Of a stretch of DNA of 13,790 bases, positions 6,556 to 12,147 are shown in pieces. This stretch comes from Solobacterium sp. Lineage in GTDB: Bacteria > Bacillota_I > Bacilli_A > Erysipelotrichales > Erysipelotrichaceae. The position numbers and the translations under genes are program-made. Under the pieces are notes generated by a model. It ran no database searches. It was given only the letters and a program-made list of their open reading frames with translations, and was not told where the DNA came from. Every line of letters begins with the position of its first letter. The stretch's first letter is position 1. The DNA lies in NCBI GenBank assembly GCA_017543025.1, contig JAFYGX010000100.1:1-13790 (forward strand), in the 5' to 3' direction.

Positions 6556-7503
6556 TTATTTGCGCAGCTTGTCAACAAACTGATTAAATTCCTTTTCAGA
6601 ATATTCTTTTGGCTTATCTTCAGCCAGTTCTTTATGATAACCTTCGTTATAACGGACAAGCATTTTCTGATACAGCTCTTCGTTATCGGTATCGAAGAAG
6701 GTTCCGCCGAACAGCGCTTCCGGATGTGCGTTCAGCACCTCTTCGCTTAACGGTCTCGCTCCCTGACTTTCGACCCATTTTCCATTCGGCCCGACTACCC
6801 GCAGATCATCATTGGTATGCGGTTTGTCCGGAAGGTATTTGCGGATCATCATATGAGTGACCATTTCTTCCGGGTACCATGAGAGTTTGAACTTGTCGCT
6901 GCAGTAGGCAAACTTTTCACTCAGCATCTGAGCAGTTTCCCTGGTGAGAATAAACCAGGGACTGCCAATTGCGATTTTATCGTCCAGTTTCCGGTGAAGA
7001 CCGATCAGGCTGAGAAAATCAGCGGCAACTTTCGTATTCCACCGTACCCACCGGTTCGTCGGAAACGCAAGCATATTTGTATATGTATAATACTTGACGG
7101 TCTTTGGCCGGAGGGCAGGGTCTTCGTCCTCTGTACGGTCTATATAATAGTGGTCACCCGGGTGTTCCGTCAGATAGGCTTCAATCTCACCTCTGGTCTT
7201 TACCGGCAGCATTCCTTCTGTCAGGTTGATGAAATAATCGAATTCCACATCATCCAGTGAGAGAGCATCACCCATCTGCAGCAGTGTGCCGCGGGCGAGC
7301 GACATGTCTCCTTCCTGGCAGAACTCGAGCCGTCTTGAGATATGAACACGCCGGCTGCCGGCAAAGGCAATGGTCACTTCGTCTCTTGCCTTGTCATCCG
7401 AAACCATGATGAAACAGTGATCACCCTGTTTTACAAGCTGGCGGCAAACCGGAACAATGTCGTAATACTTTCTTCCGGAATACATCAGATAAGCAAATTT
7501 CAT
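6556..7503 (-). CDS. Core-2/I-branching (GT14-like) beta-1,6-N-acetylglucosaminyltransferase family protein
   Basis: 315 residues. The protein opens MKFAYLMYSGRKYYDIVPVCRQL, the usual N-terminus of bacterial Core-2/I-branching family proteins; FDYFINLTEGMLPVKTRGEIEAYL (about 88-111) corresponds to the conserved ILxSGxxxPLKS region, GSPWFILTRETAQML (about 178-192) to the GSQWxxL motif, and WYPEEMVTHMMI to the acidic DEsffqT motif that carries the catalytic glutamate in GT14 enzymes. In bacteria these enzymes are linked to surface polysaccharide or glycan decoration; acceptor and donor are not known here. No signal peptide or membrane segment is visible, unlike animal members. The start lacks any Shine-Dalgarno and lies directly after an extended -10 box (see promoter). 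Single-gene unit, divergent from the glucokinase. Confidence 0.82.
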   Translation of the reverse strand: MKFAYLMYSGRKYYDIVPVCRQLVKQGDHCFIMVSDDKARDEVTIAFAGSRRVHISRRLEFCQEGDMSLARGTLLQMGDALSLDDVEFDYFINLTEGMLPVKTRGEIEAYLTEHPGDHYYIDRTEDEDPALRPKTVKYYTYTNMLAFPTNRWVRWNTKVAADFLSLIGLHRKLDDKIAIGSPWFILTRETAQMLSEKFAYCSDKFKLSWYPEEMVTHMMIRKYLPDKPHTNDDLRVVGPNGKWVESQGARPLSEEVLNAHPEALFGGTFFDTDNEELYQKMLVRYNEGYHKELAEDKPKEYSEKEFNQFVDKLRK

Positions 7504-7510
7504 ATGACAT

Positions 7511-7519
7511 ATTATAGCA
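7511..7519 (-). promoter_or_regulatory. Extended -10 promoter giving a near-leaderless glycosyltransferase mRNA
   Basis: Read on the minus strand, 7519-7511 is TGCTATAAT, a perfect extended -10 element. With its last T at -7, position +1 falls at 7504, one base before the A of the ATG (7503). There is no purine-rich ribosome site between. The -35 at normal spacing is poor (AAGCAC), as is common when TGn is present. Confidence 0.6.
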
Positions 7520-7522
7520 TCC

Positions 7523-7537
7523 GCACTGAATCAGTGC
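7523..7537. promoter_or_regulatory. Perfect 15-bp dyad in the divergent promoter region, possible operator
   Basis: GCACTGA-A-TCAGTGC has two perfect 7-base arms around one central base. It lies at about -19 to -33 of the glycosyltransferase promoter and ends one base before the candidate -35 of the glucokinase promoter, a position from which a bound dimer could affect both. It is too far from a T-run to be a terminator. Confidence 0.5.
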
Positions 7538-7567
7538 TTGTCGAATACAGGAACGGATTCGTATAAT
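7538..7567 (+). promoter_or_regulatory. Candidate promoter of the ROK glucokinase gene
   Basis: TTGTCG (7538-7543) and a perfect TATAAT (7562-7567) are 18 bases apart; transcription would start near 7574, 36 bases before the ATG. The Shine-Dalgarno GGAGG at 7590-7594 is 15 bases from the ATG, longer than usual. Confidence 0.6.
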
Positions 7568-7609
7568 AAGAAAAGAAACCATTCAGTACGGAGGATAATG
7601 TAAAACGAT

Positions 7610-8557
7610 ATGAGTGAGTATTGCGTAGGTGTCGATATCGGCGGCACGACCGTTAAAATCGGTATTTTCAAAACGAACGGCGATCTGGTTGAAAAATGGG
7701 AGATTCCGACAAGAAAAGAAGACAGCGGAAAGAACATTATCAGTGATGTCGCTGCTTCAATCGCAGTGAAGCTGAATGAACATAATTTTACAAATGAAGA
7801 TGTACGCGGCATCGGACTTGGCGTTCCCGGCCCGGTAGAACCGGATGGGCATGTGAGCGTATGCGTCAACCTCGGCTGGCGGGATCTGTTTCCGGCGCGT
7901 GAACTTTCTGCCTTGATGGGCGGTAAGATTCCGTGTGAAGTCGGAAATGATGCGAATGTCGCGGCACTTGGTGAAATGTGGCGCGGCGGCGGACAGGGAC
8001 ATGAAACAATCGTTGCGGTGACGCTTGGAACCGGTGTCGGCGGCGGTATTATCGTTGACGGGAAAATTGTCAGCGGAGCCCATGGTCTTGGCGGTGAAAT
8101 CGGTCACATGCATGTCCGTGACAATGAATTTGAATACTGCAACTGCGGCGGAAGAGGCTGTGTGGAACAGGCAGCCAGTGCCACGGGTATTGTAAGAGAG
8201 GCAAAGCGTGTGCTTGCGGCAAGTGAGGAACCTTCCTCCATGCGTCCGTTCGGTGACAAGCTTTCCTGCCGTAATGTCTGCTTCTGTGCGGAAAACGGTG
8301 ACAAGCTGGCGCTGGAAGCTCTTCACACCAGTATGGAATATCTTGCACGCGGTCTGGCGATCGTCTCCTATGTCGTGGATCCGGAAGTATTCGTGGTCGG
8401 CGGCGGCGTATCCAAAGCAGGCCAGTTTCTGATCGATATGATTAAGGAACATTATCTGAGATGGACACCGCTTTCCGAAAACCGTCCGGATATCGTGCTT
8501 GCGACGCTTGGAAATGATGCGGGCATCTATGGCTGTGCCCGGATGGTGCTCCGGTAA
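7610..8557 (+). CDS. glcK: ROK-family glucokinase
   Basis: Phosphorylates glucose with ATP in the cytoplasm to give glucose-6-phosphate. The 315-residue length is normal. Visible motifs: the phosphate-binding DIGGTTVKIG (Asp9-Gly18), the catalytic aspartate in GNDAN (Asp114), LGTGVGGGIIVDGKI, GEIGHMHV (His166) and the zinc motif C-N-C-GGRG-C-VE (Cys177, Cys179, Cys184), and a C-terminal VVGGGVSKAG nucleotide-binding turn. No N-terminal helix-turn-helix is present, so it is a kinase and not a ROK repressor. The ATG at 7610 is the first possible start (an in-frame TAA lies at 7601). It would feed glycolysis with glucose freed inside the cell. Fructokinase or another hexokinase specificity in the ROK family cannot be excluded. 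Confidence 0.9.
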   Translation: MSEYCVGVDIGGTTVKIGIFKTNGDLVEKWEIPTRKEDSGKNIISDVAASIAVKLNEHNFTNEDVRGIGLGVPGPVEPDGHVSVCVNLGWRDLFPARELSALMGGKIPCEVGNDANVAALGEMWRGGGQGHETIVAVTLGTGVGGGIIVDGKIVSGAHGLGGEIGHMHVRDNEFEYCNCGGRGCVEQAASATGIVREAKRVLAASEEPSSMRPFGDKLSCRNVCFCAENGDKLALEALHTSMEYLARGLAIVSYVVDPEVFVVGGGVSKAGQFLIDMIKEHYLRWTPLSENRPDIVLATLGNDAGIYGCARMVLR

Positions 8558-8589
8558 AAAAGTGCATCTGTCTGAGAAAGCTGCAATCT

Positions 8590-8614
8590 GGTCTGCGTAA
8601 GGCAGGCCTTTTTT
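8590..8614 (+). terminator. Rho-independent terminator of the glucokinase gene
   Basis: GGTCTGC (8590-8596) pairs with GCAGGCC (8602-8608) with one G-U pair around a GTAAG loop, followed by six T (8609-8614). Confidence 0.8.
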
Positions 8615-8655
8615 CTGAGAATCAGAAGGACTGGCTTTTTAAAATCCGTTCGCGC

Positions 8656-8664
8656 TGATAGAAT
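8656..8664 (+). promoter_or_regulatory. Extended -10 promoter placing +1 on the ATG of the phosphoesterase
   Basis: TGATAGAAT is an extended -10 element (TGn plus TAGAAT, five of six). With its last T (8664) at -7, +1 is 8671, the A of the ATG. The six bases between read ACAGGT and hold no useful Shine-Dalgarno. No good -35 is seen at 17 bases; the region there is T-rich. Confidence 0.5.
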
Positions 8665-8670
8665 ACAGGT

Positions 8671-9495
8671 ATGATTCGCGTACAGACAAAACTGATTCTG
8701 AGTGCAGTGACCGGGTTTGCCGGGGTTGTGGCTGCCGGTCTGCCGTATCGGACCGTAGTTACAGAATATACACTCTGTGATCCTCGGATCGTGACTCCTC
8801 TGAAGATCGTGATTCTTTCGGATTACCATAATGATCGCTCGGATCAGGGAACTGAAGCGCTGGGGAAGCGGGTTCGGGAAATGAATCCGGATATGATTCT
8901 GATGCCGGGAGATATGGCGGAAGAACACAACCACCAGGAGCGGACGTTTCTTCTGCTCAGAGAGCTTGCAGGAATTCCGATGTTTTACTGTACCGGCAAT
9001 CATGAAGAATTCCGCTGGGATCTGACACAGCTGAAAGAAAGATTCCGGGAACATGGGGTTACCGTGCTGGATGAGAAGAGCTGCGTGTTTCACTGCGGGG
9101 ATACTGCACTTGAGATCGGAGGTATTTCCTGCCGTCTTGAGATGGAACATTTTACGCCGGAGGAAATCAATGATCTGTTTCATACGGACCATTATCGGAT
9201 ACTGCTGTCACACAAACCGAACTGGCATGAACTGTACCGGCAGCTGGATTGCGACCTTGTGGTATGCGGTCATGCGCATGGCGGCCAGTGGCATGTACCG
9301 GTGGTGAATATTCCCATTGCGGCCCCGAGCCAGGGGTTATTCCCGAAGAATACGGAAGGGATTCATGAGCTCGGCCGGGTGAGTATGCTGATCAGCAGGG
9401 GACTTGTACGTCATTATCACGGTATTCCAAGGCTGTTCAATGATCCGGAAATTGTTGTTCTGCATCTTTATCCGGACGCAACAGAAATTCGCTGA
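8671..9495 (+). CDS. Membrane-anchored metallophosphoesterase, YkuE-like
   Basis: Calcineurin-like phosphoesterase using two metal ions. The 274-residue protein has an N-terminal hydrophobic segment (LILSAVTGFAGVVAAGL, residues 8-24), likely a membrane anchor or signal-anchor, then the full set of metal ligands: Asp51 and His53 in SDYHND, Asp81 in PGD, Asn110 and His111 in GNHE, His181 in LLSHKP, and His201 and His203 in GHAHGGQ. This arrangement is that of the YkuE family, whose members act at the membrane, some on lipid-linked substrates; the substrate here is unknown. The start has no Shine-Dalgarno and is placed on the predicted transcription start. It lies between the glucokinase terminator and the tRNA operon and appears monocistronic; no clear terminator follows. 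Confidence 0.85.
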   Translation: MIRVQTKLILSAVTGFAGVVAAGLPYRTVVTEYTLCDPRIVTPLKIVILSDYHNDRSDQGTEALGKRVREMNPDMILMPGDMAEEHNHQERTFLLLRELAGIPMFYCTGNHEEFRWDLTQLKERFREHGVTVLDEKSCVFHCGDTALEIGGISCRLEMEHFTPEEINDLFHTDHYRILLSHKPNWHELYRQLDCDLVVCGHAHGGQWHVPVVNIPIAAPSQGLFPKNTEGIHELGRVSMLISRGLVRHYHGIPRLFNDPEIVVLHLYPDATEIR

Positions 9496-9524
9496 AATTT
9501 CGAAAAAAAGATTGCATTTAATGA

Positions 9525-9553
9525 TTGACGTGCCGGGACCTCCGTGATATATT
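9525..9553 (+). promoter_or_regulatory. Strong promoter of the tRNA operon
   Basis: TTGACG (9525-9530) and TATATT (9548-9553) are exactly 17 bases apart, with an added TGn before the -10 (9545-9547). An A/T-rich block with A7 at about 9497-9520 lies where an UP element would be. Predicted start is near 9560; a small CGCT-AAAA-AGCG hairpin (9561-9572) precedes the first tRNA. Confidence 0.8.
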
Positions 9554-9575
9554 GATTTAGCGCTAAAAAGCGTAT

Positions 9576-9651
9576 GGAGGTTTAGCTCAGTTGGGAGAGC
9601 ATCTGCCTTACAAGCAGAGGGTCAGCGGTTCGAGCCCGTTAACCTCCACCA
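9576..9651 (+). tRNA. tRNA-Val (anticodon UAC)
   Basis: Acceptor arms GGAGGTT and AACCTCC pair fully; anticodon stem TCTGC/GCAGA encloses the loop CTTACAA with anticodon TAC; the T-loop TTCGAGC is present and CCA is encoded (9649-9651). Confidence 0.97.
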
Positions 9652-9652
9652 T

Positions 9653-9728
9653 GCCGACTTGGCTCAATTGGCAGAGCAATTGATTTGTAATCAATAGGTT
9701 GTAGGTTCGATTCCTATAGTCGGCACCA
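9653..9728 (+). tRNA. tRNA-Thr (anticodon UGU)
   Basis: Acceptor GCCGACT pairs with AGTCGGC; stem ATTGA/TCAAT encloses TTTGTAA with anticodon TGT; T-loop TTCGATT; CCA is encoded. It begins one base after the tRNA-Val CCA. Confidence 0.97.
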
Positions 9729-9735
9729 GCTAGAT

Positions 9736-9820
9736 GGAGACGTAGCGAAGTGGCTAAACGCGGCAGACTGTAAATCTGCTCCCTCCGGGTTCGGTGGTTC
9801 GAAACCACCCGTCTCCACCA
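9736..9820 (+). tRNA. tRNA-Tyr (anticodon GUA)
   Basis: Acceptor GGAGACG pairs with CGTCTCC; stem GCAGA/TCTGC encloses CTGTAAA with anticodon GTA; the long variable arm (TCCCTCCGGG) marks a class II tRNA; CCA is encoded. Length 85 bases. Confidence 0.97.
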
Positions 9821-9832
9821 TCTTACGGATTC

Positions 9833-9850
9833 CGCATCAACCCAGATGCG
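9833..9850 (+). other. Small hairpin in the tRNA-Tyr/tRNA-Lys spacer
   Basis: CGCATC (9833-9838) pairs with GATGCG (9845-9850) around AACCCA. The 63-base spacer is far longer than the other gaps of the cluster (1, 7 and 5 bases). There is no T-run, so it is not a terminator; a processing structure or a trace of a lost tRNA are possible. Confidence 0.4.
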
Positions 9851-9883
9851 ATCGATAACGAGTGGCTCTTGCCATGCGCGGAT

Positions 9884-9956
9884 GACTCGGTAGCTCAGGT
9901 GGTAGAGCAACTGACTTTTAATCAGTGGGTCGAGAGTTCGAGTCTCTTCCGAGTCA
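9884..9956 (+). tRNA. tRNA-Lys (anticodon UUU), CCA not encoded
   Basis: Acceptor GACTCGG pairs with CCGAGTC; stem ACTGA/TCAGT encloses CTTTTAA with anticodon TTT; T-loop TTCGAGT. After the discriminator A (9956) the sequence reads CATTT, so unlike its four neighbours this tRNA needs CCA added after 3' processing. Confidence 0.96.
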
Positions 9957-9961
9957 CATTT

Positions 9962-10035
9962 GCAGATGTAGTTCAATGGTAGAACGGCAGCCTTCCAAGC
10001 TGCATACGGGGGTCCGATTCCCCTCATCTGCTCCA
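9962..10035 (+). tRNA. tRNA-Gly (anticodon UCC)
   Basis: Acceptor GCAGATG pairs with CATCTGC; stem GCAGC/GCTGC encloses CTTCCAA with anticodon TCC; discriminator T and CCA encoded (10033-10035). Length 74 bases. Confidence 0.96.
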
Positions 10036-10045
10036 TCAGAAAGAT

Positions 10046-10070
10046 AAACCGCAGATGATGCGGTTTTTTT
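10046..10070 (+). terminator. Rho-independent terminator of the tRNA operon
   Basis: AAACCGCA (10046-10053) pairs with TGCGGTTT (10059-10066) around GATGA, followed by T to 10070. It begins ten bases after tRNA-Gly. Confidence 0.92.
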
Positions 10071-10143
10071 GAGCGATAATATAGATCTCTGCCTGTGCGC
10101 CGGTGTCTGATTGCGAAAGGGGAGAAGGAAGTGCGCTAATCTG

Positions 10144-10152
10144 TGCGATAAT
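10144..10152 (+). promoter_or_regulatory. Candidate extended -10 promoter of the BMP-family/phosphoesterase/alr operon
   Basis: TGCGATAAT is an extended -10 element (GATAAT, five of six). Predicted start is near 10159, leaving a leader of about 16 bases that still includes the Shine-Dalgarno AGAGGA (10161-10166). No convincing -35 was seen. Confidence 0.4.
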
Positions 10153-10174
10153 AAAGCAAAAGAGGATAATAACT

Positions 10175-11959
10175 ATGAGTGAACTTGGATATGCATACCC
10201 TGAAGCCCGGAAAAAGGGGCTTCGTGCAGTGCGGAAAGCTCAGGCTGAAGGTCGCTACCCGTATCTTCCGGCATTAAATGATATGCTCGGACCGGAGGCA
10301 GACCGTCTCTCTACACGGCAGCTTGGAATCAAGGAGATTCCGCTTGAAATGGTTGTCGGTACGAAGACGAGCGGCAGACAGAAATCCTTTGCGGAAAATT
10401 TCATGCCGATTCTTGAGTTCGGTACGGAATTCGGTTCAAAGTGGGAAGCTGTCTACAACTATCAGATGCAGGAAGGAATCAATGACCCGATCCGCTGCTA
10501 TGAATATATGAAGCGGTTTTATGTGCAGGAGGGAAACAAACGCGTTTCGGTGCTGAAGTATCTTGAAATGCCGTCTGTTGATGCGGAAGTGATCCGCATT
10601 CTGCCGGAGAAAACCGATGATAAAGACGTCCGGATGTATTATGAATTCCTTGATTTCTATCGTGTATGCCCGGTCTATATGATCGACTTCTCGCATTCCG
10701 GCGGATACAGGGAATTTGTTGATCTGCTTGGCCTCAGTATGGATGAGCCCTGGCCGCAGGATACCGTGCGGATGGTGGAAGCACTGTATTACCGGTTCAA
10801 ACGGGTGTTTGAAGCGAAATATCCGAATGGGATTGAAGGACTTACAATGGCCGATGCGCTGCTTGTTTATCTTACAATCTACAGCGGACAGAGCCTGTTT
10901 GACCAGCCGCGCAATGTGATTGAACAGCGGATCAGACGGCTTGCGGCTGAATTCTATTCGCATGCGAATGAAGAACAGATTTCACTTCAGAAGGCACCGG
11001 AGGAGGCCAGAGAGACTAACCGCGGGTTCTTCGCGTCCTTCTTTACGGCTCCGGTTGCCTATTCCGAGCGGCATCCTCTGAAAATTGCATTTCTGTATGA
11101 CGATGATCTGATGGAATCCCCGCTTGTTAGTGACAAGGAGATCGCAAGAATCTATCTGAATCATCGGTTTGAGGGGCTGATCAGTACCGAGGCGTATTTC
11201 AATTGCCGGAGTGACAGATCGATCCGTGACGCGATCAAATCTGCAGCGGAAGGCGGTGCGGAACTGATCGTTACGACATCATCCGCAATGATGCCGCGTA
11301 CCGTGCGCGCATCTGTTCACTATGACAGAATCCGTTTTCTCAACAAGTCGCTGAATCTTTCACACAGTAAGGTACGCACCTATTATGCCCGCATGTATGA
11401 GGCGAAATTCCTGATGGGTGCGCTTGCGGCAAGTTATTCGCCGGATCACAGAATCGGTTATCTTGCGGATAATCCGGTATACGGCGATATCGCAAATATC
11501 AATGCATTCGCATCCGGTGCAGCGATTGTTGATCCGTTTTCGAAGATCTATCTCGAGTGGTCGACCGTCAAGAACAATGACTGGCGGAAGAAATTCCGTG
11601 ATCTCGGTATCAGGGTCATCTCCGGTCCGGAGTATGCGTCTTTTAAGGATCACTATACCGAACAGGGCGTATTTATCTGGGATGACAACGGGGATGCGAC
11701 GAATCTTGCGACACCGCTCTTTCACTGGGGCAGATATTATGAACTGATCGTCCGTTCAATTCTGAACGGAACATACGATGATGATCCGACCGCCAAGGAA
11801 AATAAGGCAATCAACTACTGGTACGGCTTCTCGGCGGGCGTAATCGATATTTCGGTTGACGAACGGGTCTCCTATTATTCGCGCAAGCTTCTGGCGATTC
11901 TGAAACATGGTCTTTCTTCCGGGACAATCGAACCGTTTGCCGGCGAGATGCACAGTTAG
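10175..11959 (+). CDS. BMP-family substrate-binding-like protein with ParB-like N-terminal region, cut short by an in-frame TAG
   Basis: 594 codons to the TAG. There is no signal peptide or lipobox, so despite similarity to ABC-transporter binding proteins it should be cytoplasmic. The N-terminal part contains FYVQEGNKRVSVLKYLEMPSV (Glu119-Arg123 region), resembling the EGNxR/H motif of ParB-like domains. From about residue 302 (LKIAFLYDDDLMESP) to about 590 lies a periplasmic-binding-type fold like the Bmp/PnrA family (nucleoside or basic-membrane-protein lipoproteins), with IGYLADNPVYGDIANINAFASGA as a typical stretch. A GTG 24 codons upstream (10103) is in frame but lacks a ribosome site; 10175 follows AGAGGA by eight bases. 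The frame goes on for 61 more sense codons after the TAG (see next entry), so the intact gene would give 656 residues. The ligand is unknown. Confidence 0.8.
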   Translation: MSELGYAYPEARKKGLRAVRKAQAEGRYPYLPALNDMLGPEADRLSTRQLGIKEIPLEMVVGTKTSGRQKSFAENFMPILEFGTEFGSKWEAVYNYQMQEGINDPIRCYEYMKRFYVQEGNKRVSVLKYLEMPSVDAEVIRILPEKTDDKDVRMYYEFLDFYRVCPVYMIDFSHSGGYREFVDLLGLSMDEPWPQDTVRMVEALYYRFKRVFEAKYPNGIEGLTMADALLVYLTIYSGQSLFDQPRNVIEQRIRRLAAEFYSHANEEQISLQKAPEEARETNRGFFASFFTAPVAYSERHPLKIAFLYDDDLMESPLVSDKEIARIYLNHRFEGLISTEAYFNCRSDRSIRDAIKSAAEGGAELIVTTSSAMMPRTVRASVHYDRIRFLNKSLNLSHSKVRTYYARMYEAKFLMGALAASYSPDHRIGYLADNPVYGDIANINAFASGAAIVDPFSKIYLEWSTVKNNDWRKKFRDLGIRVISGPEYASFKDHYTEQGVFIWDDNGDATNLATPLFHWGRYYELIVRSILNGTYDDDPTAKENKAINYWYGFSAGVIDISVDERVSYYSRKLLAILKHGLSSGTIEPFAGEMHS

Positions 11960-12145
11960 AACCGTGTCATTCAGCACCAGCATGAACTGACCCTGAGCGA
12001 TGATGCAATTATTAAGATGGACTGGCTGAACGACAATGTGATCGGCGAAATCCCGGAACGGGAAGCGCTGAATGATGCTGCGAAAGATATTGTCTCTGTC
12101 GTCGGTGTCAGAGATACGATGAAAAAAGCAGCGAAAGTGGATTGA
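11960..12145 (+). pseudogene. In-frame 3' continuation of the BMP-family gene beyond the TAG
   Basis: Directly after TAG the same frame reads NRVIQHQHELTLSDDAII, then KMDWLNDNVIGEIPERE, and on to KKAAKVD before a TGA at 12143-12145. From memory of the family, long cytoplasmic BMP-type proteins end in just such a tail, with a conserved Ile-x-Met-Asp-Trp-Leu-(N)-x-N-x-Ile/Val-G-x-Ile-Pro stretch, so these 61 codons look like genuine, conserved coding sequence and not chance. The residue in the TAG position is usually Gln in the sequences I recall, so a single CAG to TAG change would explain it. The end abuts the next gene as expected of an operon. No independent ribosome site and start is seen for the tail. 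Confidence 0.75.
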
Positions 12146-12147
12146 GT

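Noticed and set aside
9576..10035. A suppressor tRNA in the tRNA cluster that could read the TAG at 11957
   Set aside because: The five anticodons are UAC, UGU, GUA, UUU and UCC; none is CUA.
10073..10156. Repeated GCGATAATA-T/A-AG at 10073-10084 and 10145-10156
   Set aside because: A 12-base near-repeat of A/T-rich, -10-like sequence can arise by chance; only the second copy has TGn and a sensible position, so it is listed as a candidate promoter only.
10103..10174. GTG start adding 24 residues to the BMP-family protein
   Set aside because: No Shine-Dalgarno precedes it and the added peptide has no family resemblance; the ATG at 10175 has AGAGGA at eight bases, and the likely promoter lies between them.
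11960..12145. Tail after the TAG as an independent small gene
   Set aside because: The first in-frame ATG lies about 20 codons in, with no ribosome site, and would cut through the conserved motif; in-frame continuity with the upstream gene explains it better.
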